A stretch of DNA of 14,205 nucleotides from an uncultured Synergistaceae bacterium (GTDB lineage: Bacteria > Synergistota > Synergistia > Synergistales > Aminobacteriaceae), in NCBI GenBank assembly GCA_937870605.1, contig CALMZW010000336.1:1-14205 (forward strand), given 5' to 3'. The position numbers were made by a program, and so were the translations under genes. Positions 6,099 to 13,714 of this stretch are shown here, one piece after another. The notes beneath the pieces were generated by a model. The model was not told where the DNA came from, did not search any database, and saw nothing but the letters and a program-made list of their open reading frames with translations. Each line of letters opens with the position of its first letter. The stretch's first letter is position 1.

Positions 6099-6602
6099 CT
6101 ATTGTTGTTTCGATTCGGAAAGAGACTTCAGAAGCGTCCCGGCGAAACGGATCAGGTCCGCGCTTGCACAACCGGAACTCTCGAGCACCAGCGTCTTTTC
6201 GTCGGAAAGATCGATCGCAAGAGCCGTCCCGACATACGGGTAGTCCTCCAGAACGCCTTCGTATCCGAACACCCGGACCTTTTCATACGTCGCCCCGAAG
6301 CCGATGGGAAAGTCGGAGCCCCGGTGCGGCTGTTTCGATGCGCCGGCCGTCGCCGGCGTCTTCTTGAGGTGAGGCCCCGCTCCCGCAAGCAGCTGCACGT
6401 CGATACGCCGGACCGGAGAGAGTGCGTCGTAGCGCCACCGGATCCAGGCGCCCTTGTCCTTCGATGCCGGATCTATGGGAACGATCTGTTGCGGCGACGA
6501 TGTCCAGCCCGGGACATCGGGCGGTTGCGGCATCGCAGACGTCGGGGAAACCGGTAAAAGCACGGTGCAGCAAAGCATGGCTCCGAGAAGCAGACGGTGC
6601 AT
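6099..6602 (-). CDS. Small exported protein, not recognised
   Basis: A 167-residue protein and the only minus-strand gene here. MHRLLLGAMLCC...PTSA is a clear signal peptide, probably cut after A23 (TSA/MPQ); there is no convincing lipobox. The mature part starts proline-rich (MPQPPDVPGW), then has WIRWRYDALSP and RIDVQLLAGAGPHL. It ends with a more conserved-looking region: FPIGFGATYEKVRVFGYEG, then LAIDLSDEKTLVLES and ADLIRFAGTLLKSL. That last pattern (beta strands, then a helix with LIRFA) resembles ends of bacterial exported domains that measure a surface or lipoprotein load, but I cannot name the family. Start: ATG at 6602-6600 with an excellent GGAGGT (complement of 6610-6615) 7 bases upstream, preferred over an upstream in-frame ATG at 6653. 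It is divergent from miaB and convergent with the binding-protein gene. Confidence 0.8.
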   Translation of the reverse strand: MHRLLLGAMLCCTVLLPVSPTSAMPQPPDVPGWTSSPQQIVPIDPASKDKGAWIRWRYDALSPVRRIDVQLLAGAGPHLKKTPATAGASKQPHRGSDFPIGFGATYEKVRVFGYEGVLEDYPYVGTALAIDLSDEKTLVLESSGCASADLIRFAGTLLKSLSESKQQ

Positions 6603-6634
6603 CAATACGACCTCCGTAGCGTTCGTTTTCGTCC

Positions 6635-6640
6635 ATTCTA
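6635..6640 (-). promoter_or_regulatory. Possible -10 box for the exported-protein gene
   Basis: TAGAAT on the minus strand lies 32 bases upstream of the ATG. No convincing -35 was found at 16-18 bp, so this is a weak call. Confidence 0.3.
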
Positions 6641-6667
6641 CACCTCGCGGCAAAAGAGAGAATCCTG

Positions 6668-6685
6668 AGCACGGAAATTCGTGCT
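6668..6685. repeat. Inverted repeat in the divergent miaB / exported-protein intergenic region
   Basis: AGCACG (6668-6673) and CGTGCT (6680-6685) are perfect 6-bp inverted arms around the AT-rich centre GAAATT. The right arm runs into the extended -10 of the miaB-side promoter. Position and shape suit a dimeric regulator site; function is inferred. Confidence 0.5.
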
Positions 6686-6690
6686 ATTAT
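6682..6690 (+). promoter_or_regulatory. Extended -10 promoter upstream of miaB
   Basis: TGCTATTAT is an extended -10 (TGn plus TATTAT at 6685-6690), 54 bases before the miaB GTG. No good -35 is seen. It overlaps the right arm of the inverted repeat at 6668-6685. Confidence 0.55.
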
Positions 6691-6731
6691 CTGATTTTGA
6701 ACGAAAAGGGCCGCGGTTTTGGGCCTCATGC

Positions 6732-6737
6732 AGGAGG
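6732..6737 (+). promoter_or_regulatory. Shine-Dalgarno that sets the miaB GTG start
   Basis: AGGAGG sits 7 bases before GTG 6745. No in-frame ATG is close by, and residues encoded upstream do not match the family. Confidence 0.85.
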
Positions 6738-6744
6738 ATATTCG

Positions 6745-8073
6745 GTGAAACGTTTTGCTCTCAAGACTTACGGGTGTCAGATGAATGTCTATGATGCGGA
6801 CACGCTTCGAACGGCTCTGCTCCGTTCCGGCTGGGAAGAGTCGGACGACGATTCCGCCGCCGTTGTCATCTATACCGGATGCAGCATCCGCGACAAGGCG
6901 GAGCATAAGATATGGAGCGACCTGGGACGCCATGCCGAAACGTGGAAACGCTCCGGGCGTCCGGTTGTGGCCGTTACGGGATGTATCGCCCAGAATATCG
7001 GGAAGGACATTCTCGGTCGATTCCCGTGGGTTCGGGTCGTTTCCGGACCGCGAAGCATCGGCCTTTTGCCCGATGCTCTCGCTCAGGCTCTTACCGGAGG
7101 GGAGTGCATCGATCTTCGGGATCGGGACGCGAGTGCGTATCACGCCATCGGCGTTCCTCCCGTTGAGCGCGAGAACCGCTGGAAGGCGCACGTGACGATC
7201 GCTCACGGCTGCGACAATTTTTGCACGTACTGCATTGTCCCGTATGTTCGCGGTCGCTTTCTGTCGCGAGCGCCGCGGGAGATCCTCGACGAAATACGTC
7301 AGCTTGTCGCAACGGGTGTCCGCGAGATCACGCTGCTTGGTCAGAACGTCAACAGCTACGGGGCCGACTTCTCCGACGGGTACCGTTTCTCCGCTCTTCT
7401 CCGCGACGCGGCGTCCATCGCCGGCGTGGATCGCCTGCGTTTCGTGACCTCGCATCCGAAGGATTTCACGGCGGATATTTGCGACGCCATGGACGACTGC
7501 GCGACGATCTGTCCGTCGATCAATCTGCCCATCCAGTCGGGCAGCGATCGAATTCTTGCCCTCATGAACCGTTCGTACACCCTCGAGCGATACACGGCGA
7601 CGATTGAAATGATTCGGGACCGGTTTCCCGATGCGGGAGTGACGAGCGATCTGATCGTCGGGTTCCCCGGCGAAACGGAGGTGGATTTCAACGCCTCCGT
7701 GGATGCGCTGCGCCGGTTCCGTTTCGATCTGGTCCATACGGCCGCGTATTCGCCCCGTTCCGGCACCGTCGCGGCGACGATGGACGGGCAGCTCCCGGAG
7801 GAAGAAAAGAACAGGCGGTTGAATTACGTCAACGATCTTCAGCGCGGGATCGCGCTCGAGATCAACAAAAGCCTTGTGGGGAAACGTTTTTCGATCCTTC
7901 TGGACGGCTTCGCTCCCAGGGGAGAGGACACGCTCCAGGGGCGAACCGACACGGACAAGGTGGTCCTCCTGCGCGGAGGACGGGGTGAAGATCTCGGGCG
8001 TTTCGCGCTCGTCGAAATTTCGGAAGCGGATCACTGGTGTCTGCACGGGAGTCTTATCCGTTTTCTCGATTGA
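6745..8073 (+). CDS. miaB: tRNA-2-methylthio-N6-isopentenyladenosine methylthiotransferase MiaB
   Basis: A 442-residue radical-SAM methylthiotransferase that adds a methylthio group to i6A37 of tRNAs. The N-terminal MTTase domain has TYGCQMNVYD (C11), YTGCSIRDKAEHK (C46) and VTGCIAQ (C80), the three ligands of the auxiliary cluster. The radical-SAM domain has CDNFCTYC (C156, C160, C163), and LLGQNVNSYG is a MiaB hallmark. The C-terminal TRAM domain lies at about 375-440 (GRTDTDKVVLL). MiaB proteins usually have NTCSVR at the second Cys; here it is YTGCSIR, one residue longer, with the Cys kept. GTG 6745 is fixed by AGGAGG 7 bases upstream. MtaB and RimO are less likely given the QNVNSYG and CQMN wording. 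comEA follows 17 bases after the stop. Confidence 0.95.
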   Translation: MKRFALKTYGCQMNVYDADTLRTALLRSGWEESDDDSAAVVIYTGCSIRDKAEHKIWSDLGRHAETWKRSGRPVVAVTGCIAQNIGKDILGRFPWVRVVSGPRSIGLLPDALAQALTGGECIDLRDRDASAYHAIGVPPVERENRWKAHVTIAHGCDNFCTYCIVPYVRGRFLSRAPREILDEIRQLVATGVREITLLGQNVNSYGADFSDGYRFSALLRDAASIAGVDRLRFVTSHPKDFTADICDAMDDCATICPSINLPIQSGSDRILALMNRSYTLERYTATIEMIRDRFPDAGVTSDLIVGFPGETEVDFNASVDALRRFRFDLVHTAAYSPRSGTVAATMDGQLPEEEKNRRLNYVNDLQRGIALEINKSLVGKRFSILLDGFAPRGEDTLQGRTDTDKVVLLRGGRGEDLGRFALVEISEADHWCLHGSLIRFLD

Positions 8074-8077
8074 CGCA

Positions 8078-8084
8078 GGAGGGG
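8078..8084 (+). promoter_or_regulatory. Shine-Dalgarno that sets the comEA GTG start
   Basis: AGGAGGG, starting just after the miaB stop, lies 6 bases before GTG 8091. It favours this start over an in-frame ATG at 8037 inside miaB. Confidence 0.8.
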
Positions 8085-8090
8085 TTCCGC

Positions 8091-8774
8091 GTGGGGTGGA
8101 ATGAGGAGAAGAAAAAAAGTCTGACCTTTCTGGCTGCGGGCGTTCTCTGCCTTGCCGCGGCCGGATTTCTGCTCGTCACCTTCTCGGGACGATGGAAGAG
8201 CCCCCCGTCCGGAATGGTTGCGGGGCCGGCCCTTTCGATGAAGCAGACCGAGACCCCTTCTCCTGTCCCACAACCGACGTTTGCGCCGCCTGCGGAATGG
8301 GTCCTGTACGTCACGGGCGCCGTGCGGTCGCCAGGAGTGTACCGGCTGCCTCCCGGAGCCAGAGCCTATCAGCTTGTCGAGAGAGCGGGAGGACTCCGCC
8401 CTGATGCGGATTCCGTTTCGATCAATCTGGCCATGCCGTTGGGCGACGGGATGCACGTTCATGTTCCCGCCGCGCTGTCCGTCGTGAAAGGGGCGAACCC
8501 TCAGCCGGCGCGCGCGGAGGCGCCTCGGACGAACGGCGCCGCGGGAGAGGCGGGGGGACGAACGATCAGGGCGGCAGACGCGCCGGTCGATATCAATACG
8601 GCGACGAACGGAGAGCTCGAACAGCTTCCCGGGATAGGGCCGAAAATCGCCGCCGCGATTGTGGAACACCGGTCGACGAACGGCCCGTTCCGTTCCATCG
8701 AGGATCTGCTGCTCGTCAAGGGAATCGGTCCGAAAAAGCTGGAAGCGCTCCGGAACAGCATCGTCGTCAGATGA
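8091..8774 (+). CDS. comEA: ComEA-like competence DNA-binding protein
   Basis: A 227-residue membrane-anchored DNA receptor for natural transformation. It has a short cytoplasmic start (NEEKKK), one membrane segment at about 11-31, a proline-rich linker at about 37-68, an SLBB domain at 71-127 (WVLYVTGAVRSPGVYRL, AGGLRPDAD), a second Ala/Gly-rich linker, and a C-terminal helix-hairpin-helix pair at about 166-226. The HhH motifs are LPGIGPKIAAAI (179-190) and VKGIGPKKLEAL (209-220), preceded by VDINTAT. This order is the classic ComEA layout. GTG 8091 has AGGAGGG 6 bases upstream. The TGA overlaps the comEC ATG (ATGA), so both are probably translated together. Confidence 0.95.
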   Translation: MGWNEEKKKSLTFLAAGVLCLAAAGFLLVTFSGRWKSPPSGMVAGPALSMKQTETPSPVPQPTFAPPAEWVLYVTGAVRSPGVYRLPPGARAYQLVERAGGLRPDADSVSINLAMPLGDGMHVHVPAALSVVKGANPQPARAEAPRTNGAAGEAGGRTIRAADAPVDINTATNGELEQLPGIGPKIAAAIVEHRSTNGPFRSIEDLLLVKGIGPKKLEALRNSIVVR

Positions 8775-10255
8775 TAGTGTGTTCGACCCCAGCGTCCCTT
8801 CTTCTCGCTTCATGGGTCGTCGCGCTTCTTGGAATCGGCGCGGGGGCCCCGCCGTGGGCGTCGGTTCTCGCGGCGTGTCTCGTCTTTGTCGGCTTGGCCG
8901 GATTGTCGTATTCCGCCCCGGCGCCTTCCGGAACGATGTGGACCGGAGCGTTTCTTTTCGTCTGTCTGCTCGCGGGGCTTCTCCGGATTCTCTGGCCCGT
9001 CTGCGTTCCGCCTGCCGTCCCGTCCGTACGGGAGATCGAAGGCGTCGTTTCCCTGGAACGGAAGTGGGGGTACGCGCACGTCATCCTCGTCGATTCGGCG
9101 AGCGGACGGTTTCTTATCCGTGTTCCTCCGTCGCGGACCGCGTCCGAAGGATCGCTGGTTTCCGTCACGGGACGAGCCGTTCCGCTGCCCTCTCCCGACG
9201 TGCGGAAGAGGGACCGGAGTCGCGTCGTGCAGTTCCGGGAGGATGTATTCTGGCGGGCGAGAGGGGTCGTAGCGGAGTTTGTTCCTTCGTCCGTCGAGGA
9301 AACGGGGATGTCGTCATGGACCTTCTCGTCGTTGCGGACGGAATTGCGCCGGCGCATCGTCTCGGCCATGCCCGCGAGGATGCAGGCGTATCTTCTGGCC
9401 GCATGGGTCGGCGTGAAGGATCCGGAGCTTCAGGAGGATCACGCGCGGTGGGGCACGGCTCATTTGCTCGCCGTATCCGGGTTTCACGTCGGAATCGCCG
9501 TCGCCGCGTTCATGCTCTTTCTTCGTCCCGTTGCGCGGCGTCTGCCCCGATTGTTCCCCGCCGTATTCCACGAGGGCGGCGCGCTCTTCACGAGCGTGGC
9601 GGCAAGCGTTGTCCTCTGGGCGTACGTCGGCTTGACCGGCGCTGCGGCGAGCGCCCTCCGCGCCGCGCTCATGGTTCAGGTGATCCTTGCGGGGCAAGCG
9701 CTTGGTCGTCCGGCGAAGCCGGTCAATTCCGTCTGCGTTGCGGCATGCGCCCTGCTGCTCTGGAACCCCTGGCAGTTCTGGGACCTCGGATGGAGGCTGT
9801 CCGTCGTCGCCGCGCTGACGCTTGCCGCTCTGGCCGATCTGCGCGGAGTCAGAGGCGTTTTCGTATCGGGGCCAGTCGTGTGGGTCGCGACCTACCCGCT
9901 TGTTGCGGCCTCTTTCGGGACGGTTCCTGTCGTCGGACTGTTGCTGAATTTCGTCGCCATTCCGGCGTTTTCACTGATTTTCCCGCTCATTTCCCTGCTG
10001 GCTGCGCCCGGATTGTCGGGCCTCCCCGGCGGCGTTGTTGCGGCGTCTCTCGGCGAACGGATTCTGACGCTGTGGGAAGGCTTTGCGGAGGCGACTGCGT
10101 CGTTCATCCCCGGGACGGTTTCGTGGAGCATTCTCGGGGCAGGAGGGGCTGCAATCGTCTTTCTCACCCTCATGGGCAGGGGAATGGCTCTTTCCATCAG
10201 ACGGAGTCTTTTCATGGGAATTCTCGGGGCATTAGTGCTCTTCGAACTGTTCTAG
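8771..10255 (+). CDS. comEC: ComEC/Rec2-family DNA-uptake channel, short form without metallo-beta-lactamase domain
   Basis: A 494-residue polytopic membrane protein expected to carry single-stranded DNA across the inner membrane. It starts with two or three membrane segments (about 7-74), then an OB-like DUF4131 region (about 85-170, GVVSLERKWGYAHVILVD). The Competence domain (about 195-490) carries the signature HLLAVSGFHVG (231-241) and many hydrophobic helices. Typical ComEC proteins of 700-800 residues add a C-terminal metallo-beta-lactamase-like nuclease domain. Here the frame ends after the last helices (GALVLFELF) and coaX follows 83 bases later, with no nuclease remnant in between. 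Short forms occur in some bacteria. ATG 8771 overlaps the comEA stop. Confidence 0.9.
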   Translation: MIVCSTPASLLLASWVVALLGIGAGAPPWASVLAACLVFVGLAGLSYSAPAPSGTMWTGAFLFVCLLAGLLRILWPVCVPPAVPSVREIEGVVSLERKWGYAHVILVDSASGRFLIRVPPSRTASEGSLVSVTGRAVPLPSPDVRKRDRSRVVQFREDVFWRARGVVAEFVPSSVEETGMSSWTFSSLRTELRRRIVSAMPARMQAYLLAAWVGVKDPELQEDHARWGTAHLLAVSGFHVGIAVAAFMLFLRPVARRLPRLFPAVFHEGGALFTSVAASVVLWAYVGLTGAAASALRAALMVQVILAGQALGRPAKPVNSVCVAACALLLWNPWQFWDLGWRLSVVAALTLAALADLRGVRGVFVSGPVVWVATYPLVAASFGTVPVVGLLLNFVAIPAFSLIFPLISLLAAPGLSGLPGGVVAASLGERILTLWEGFAEATASFIPGTVSWSILGAGGAAIVFLTLMGRGMALSIRRSLFMGILGALVLFELF

Positions 10256-10338
10256 CGCGTTTTTGTTTTCCGGGTGCGGTACGATGTGTGCGGGCGGCGC
10301 AATCACGGAAACGCCGTCGCGAAAGGATGGGGAAGAAC

Positions 10339-11115
10339 ATGCTGCTGGTACTCGATGTGGGAAACACGACTGTGGTGGCCGGAGTCTTCGACGGGGAGCG
10401 CCTCGTTCGCCAGTGGCGGCTTACCTCGGATCGAAGAACCTCGGATGAAGTCGGGATGGTCCTCCTTTCCGTCATGCACGCGGCAGGAATCGATCCGAAA
10501 AGCATCGGCGGGGCTATTCTCGGAAGTGTCGTTCCGCCGCTCGATTCCGCGATCATCGAGGCCATGGAGACGTATTTCCATGCGCCGTGCATGCGCGTCG
10601 ACACGTCATTGGATCTCGGAATCGAAGTCCGGTACGGAGCGCCCAAGGAGATCGGCGCCGACCGGCTCATCAACGCGGTCGGCGGCAAGGCGAAATACGG
10701 ATGCCCTCTGATTGTGGTCGACTTCGGCACGGCGATCACCCTTGATGTCGTCTCACCGGACGGAGCCTATCTCGGAGGGACGATTTCCCCCGGGATCGTG
10801 ACGAGCATGGAAGCTCTTTTCGGACGGACGGCGAAGCTCCCGAAGATTGCGCTGGAGATTCCTCCGGTCGCGATCGGACGGACGACGATCGAGGCGATAC
10901 AGTCCGGAATCCTGTTCGGCACGGCCGGACTCGTGGATGCGCTCGTCCGGAGGATCTGGAAGGAGCTCGGCTGCGAAACCGGCGTGGTTGCGACCGGCGG
11001 ACACTGCTCGCTCGTCGCGTCGGCGTCCGAGACGATCGGCCATGTGGACCCCGTCCTCACGCTCGACGGAATGCGAATGATCTACGAAAGGAATGCCGGT
11101 CGTTCGGGCCGGTAG
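10339..11115 (+). CDS. coaX: Type III pantothenate kinase
   Basis: A 258-residue kinase that phosphorylates pantothenate, the first step of coenzyme A synthesis. CoaX belongs to the ASKHA fold, usually needs a monovalent cation and is not feedback-inhibited by CoA. Visible are the phosphate motif LDVGNTT (5-11), GADRLINAVGG (106-116) with the catalytic D108, the cation-site VDFGTAITLD (127-136), GGTISPGI (146-153), and the second nucleotide motif VATGGHCSL (217-225). Length matches the family. ATG 10339 is chosen because it gives the usual MLLVLDVGNT opening with GGGGAAG (10329-10335) just upstream; ATG 10327 would add four residues with a poorer ribosome site. The 83 bases before it (10256-10338) contain a short T-run but no clear terminator or promoter. 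Confidence 0.96.
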   Translation: MLLVLDVGNTTVVAGVFDGERLVRQWRLTSDRRTSDEVGMVLLSVMHAAGIDPKSIGGAILGSVVPPLDSAIIEAMETYFHAPCMRVDTSLDLGIEVRYGAPKEIGADRLINAVGGKAKYGCPLIVVDFGTAITLDVVSPDGAYLGGTISPGIVTSMEALFGRTAKLPKIALEIPPVAIGRTTIEAIQSGILFGTAGLVDALVRRIWKELGCETGVVATGGHCSLVASASETIGHVDPVLTLDGMRMIYERNAGRSGR

Positions 11116-11127
11116 CGGTGATACGGA

Positions 11128-12195
11128 GTGCAGATAGGCGATCTGTCCGTCAGGAATCGCGTTTGGCTCGCCCCTCTTGCGGGGATCACCATAGCGTCCG
11201 TCCGTCGCTTTTTCGTCCGGCTCGGCGTCGGGATGGTCCACACGGAAATGATCAGCGCCACGGGGCTCGTCAGGGGCGGTAGGAAGACTCGGAATATGCT
11301 CGAAGCGCGGCGCCCGACGATCCTGAAGGGATGTCAGGCGTTCGGTGACGATCGGGATTCCGTCCCGCTCGTCGTTCAGCTTTTCGCCGGCGACGCGGAC
11401 ACGCTTCTCCGGGCCGGCGGGATGATCCTGGAAAGCGGAGCGCGATGCGACGCGTTCGGGATCAACATGGCCTGCCCCATGCCGAAGATCCTGAAGCGCG
11501 GCGCGGGCGCGCGACTTCTGGAACATCCCGCAATCGCGGCCGAGATGACGAAGAATCTGAAGCGCCTCGGAGCGCCGGTGTGGGGTAAAATACGTTTGTC
11601 CCCTTCAGGCTATCCTCTTTCGACGGAGGATTTCTGCCGTCTGCTTCTCGACGCCGGGGCGGACAATATCTGCGTGCACGGGCGGACCCCGGCGCAGCGC
11701 TATGAGGGAGTCGCCGATTCGGGCGAAGTCGAACGGATCGCCGGCCTTTTCCCGGGGTATATCAGCGCCAGCGGGGATGTCTTTTCTCCGGAAGACGCTG
11801 AGCGTTATTGCAGGGCCGGGTGCGTCGGCGTCATGGTCGCCCGGGGCGCGATGCGGGATCCCTTCATGATTCCGGCCGCGGTCGCGGCTCTCGATGACCG
11901 CAGCCGAAAAGATGTTTCTTGTGTCGATCCGGAGCCCGACTGCGAGACGCGACGGGATATTCTGATCCGGCTTGGCGACGAGACAGCGGAAGAACGAGGC
12001 GCGTCCGTCGCGCTTGTCATGGTGAAACGGTTCGCCGGCGGCGTCTTCCGCGGTTTGCGGGGAGCGGGGGAAGTGCGCCGGAGCATTGCCTGCGCAGCTG
12101 ACTGGCGCGAGGTTCGGGGCATCCTCGAAACCTGCGCGTCGTGCTTTGAATATATGGAAAGGGGAGTCGAAATGTATGGACGAGAAGCAGAATAA
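11128..12195 (+). CDS. dus: tRNA-dihydrouridine synthase (DusB-like)
   Basis: A 355-residue FMN enzyme that reduces uridines in the tRNA D-loop to dihydrouridine. It has a TIM-barrel start VWLAPLAGIT (12-21), the catalytic-Cys segment INMACPMPKILKRGAGARLL (C116), VWGKIRLS with FMN-binding K154, and VHGRTPAQRYEG (H184, R186). The phosphate-binding end has SASGDVFSPEDA and VMVARGAMRDPF, and a helical tRNA-binding domain fills the last 110 residues or so. Most changes from the DusB consensus are conservative. Start: GTG 11128, which gives the normal N-terminus (MQIGDLSVRNRV) and follows coaX by 12 bases. The Shine-Dalgarno is poor, so coupling to coaX translation is likely. Its 3' end overlaps lysS by 20 bases. 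Confidence 0.93.
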   Translation: MQIGDLSVRNRVWLAPLAGITIASVRRFFVRLGVGMVHTEMISATGLVRGGRKTRNMLEARRPTILKGCQAFGDDRDSVPLVVQLFAGDADTLLRAGGMILESGARCDAFGINMACPMPKILKRGAGARLLEHPAIAAEMTKNLKRLGAPVWGKIRLSPSGYPLSTEDFCRLLLDAGADNICVHGRTPAQRYEGVADSGEVERIAGLFPGYISASGDVFSPEDAERYCRAGCVGVMVARGAMRDPFMIPAAVAALDDRSRKDVSCVDPEPDCETRRDILIRLGDETAEERGASVALVMVKRFAGGVFRGLRGAGEVRRSIACAADWREVRGILETCASCFEYMERGVEMYGREAE

Positions 12196-13696
12196 GGTTC
12201 CGAACGCAGTGGTGCAGCCCGAGGAGGAGATCTTCAAGCAGCGGAAGGAAAAGCTCCTTCGCCTTCGCGAGGAAGAGGGGTACGACCCCTACCGGATCGA
12301 AAAGTGGGAGCGGACCGATATGCTTGACCGCATCCGCAAGGAGTTCGACCACCTCGCGCCCGACGAAACGGATGCGTCGGTTCATCTGCGTTCCGCCGGA
12401 CGGGTCATGACGCTGCGAAAGCACGGCAAGGCGATGTTCGCGAATCTTCAGGACGAGACGGATACGCTGCAGCTGTACTTCCAGTTCGATAAAATGGGGG
12501 AAGCGGAGTACGGCTTTGTCAAGAAGTGGGTGGATACGGGCGACTGGATCGGCGTCGAGGGGCATCCGTTCCGGACGCAGCGCGGCGAATTGACGATCCT
12601 CGTCACGAAGTGCACGCTCCTGAGCAAGGCGCTGCGCACGATGCCCGACAAGTGGGGCGGCCTGACGGACACGGAAGTCCGCTATCGCCAGCGCTACCTC
12701 GATCTCATCGTCCATCCGGACGTCCGGAACGTGTTCCGGAAGCGTTCAGCGATCATCTCGTCGGTGCGGAAGACGCTCGAGGATGCGGGAACGCTCGAAG
12801 TCGAGACGCCCATCCTCTCGGTGCTCGCCGGAGGGGCGAACGCACGTCCGTTCAAGACCTTCCACAATGCGCTCGGACTCGACATGTACCTCCGGATCGC
12901 GACGGAACTCCACCTGAAGCGGCTCGTCGTTGGAATGTTCGGCCGCGTCTACGAGATCGGCAGGAACTTCCGCAACGAGGGCATCGATACGATGCACAAC
13001 CCCGAGTTCACGGCGATGGAAGTGTACTGGGCCTACGCGGATGTCGAGGACATGATGCGGCTCACCGAGGACATCATCCGGAACGCGGCCGACGCTGTCG
13101 GCGGACGTCATGTCACGTACCAGGGCGTCGAGCTGGACATCGAGTCGCCGTTCCGGCGCGCGACGATGCTCGATCTCGTTCGCGAAAAGACGGGCATCGA
13201 TTTCGCGGCCGTTTCGACCGACGACGAAGCGCGGGCGATCGCGCGCGCGCGAGGCATGGAGATCAAGGGAACCGAATCGCGCTTCGCGATCATGAACGCC
13301 ATGTTCGAGGCCCATGTCGAGGACACGCTCATCCAGCCGACCTTCGTGCTCGGTCATCCGACCGAAATTTCGCCGCTCGCCAAGCGAAACCCGGACAACC
13401 AGGACTACACGAGGCGCTTCGAACTCTTCATCTGCGGCCGCGAAGTGGCCAACGCGTTCAGCGAACTGAACGACCCGCTGGACCAGCGCGTGCGCTTCGA
13501 AGACCAGCTCAAGAAGAAGGAATCGGGCGACGAGGAGGCGCATGTCTTCGACGAGGACTTCATCAACGCGATCGAGACCGGGCTGCCTCCGACGGGCGGA
13601 CTCGGCGTCGGAATCGACCGGCTCGTCATGTTCCTGACCGATTCGCGCTCCATCCGGGATGTCATCCTGTTCCCGACGATGCGGCCGAAGGAGTAG
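12176..13696 (+). CDS. lysS: Lysyl-tRNA synthetase, class II
   Basis: A 506-residue cytoplasmic enzyme that charges tRNA-Lys. It has an N-terminal helix with coiled-coil character (15-60), an OB-fold anticodon domain at about 68-155 (RSAGRVMTLRKHGKAMFANLQD region), and a class II catalytic core. The LysRS signature RYRQRYLDLI is at 169-178. Motif 2 is at about 258-284 (VYEIGRNFRNEG, NPEFTAMEVYWAY), and motif 3 GGLGVGIDRLVMFLTD starts near 474. Length is normal. ATG 12176 is preferred because GGGGAG (12161-12166) is 9 bases upstream; ATG 12172 is in the dus frame. It overlaps the end of dus by 20 bases, so expression is probably linked. ligA starts 18 bases after its TAG. Confidence 0.97.
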   Translation: MDEKQNKVPNAVVQPEEEIFKQRKEKLLRLREEEGYDPYRIEKWERTDMLDRIRKEFDHLAPDETDASVHLRSAGRVMTLRKHGKAMFANLQDETDTLQLYFQFDKMGEAEYGFVKKWVDTGDWIGVEGHPFRTQRGELTILVTKCTLLSKALRTMPDKWGGLTDTEVRYRQRYLDLIVHPDVRNVFRKRSAIISSVRKTLEDAGTLEVETPILSVLAGGANARPFKTFHNALGLDMYLRIATELHLKRLVVGMFGRVYEIGRNFRNEGIDTMHNPEFTAMEVYWAYADVEDMMRLTEDIIRNAADAVGGRHVTYQGVELDIESPFRRATMLDLVREKTGIDFAAVSTDDEARAIARARGMEIKGTESRFAIMNAMFEAHVEDTLIQPTFVLGHPTEISPLAKRNPDNQDYTRRFELFICGREVANAFSELNDPLDQRVRFEDQLKKKESGDEEAHVFDEDFINAIETGLPPTGGLGVGIDRLVMFLTDSRSIRDVILFPTMRPKE

Positions 13697-13714
13697 CCCG
13701 GTACGGAGGCGCCA

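Noticed and set aside
6283..8046. Long minus-strand open frame opposite miaB
   Set aside because: It overlaps two well-supported genes, has low-complexity Arg-rich translation and no start signals.
8659..10338. Open frame continuous with coaX that would make an 818-residue fusion
   Set aside because: The upstream part is the wrong frame of comEA/comEC. CoaX starts normally at 10339.
10256..10338. Promoter between comEC and coaX (TTTTTG and TACGAT)
   Set aside because: The spacing is 14 bp and both hexamers are poor matches.
11090..11127. CCGG...CCGG hairpin at the end of coaX as a terminator
   Set aside because: The stem is only 4 bp with no T-run, and dus follows immediately.
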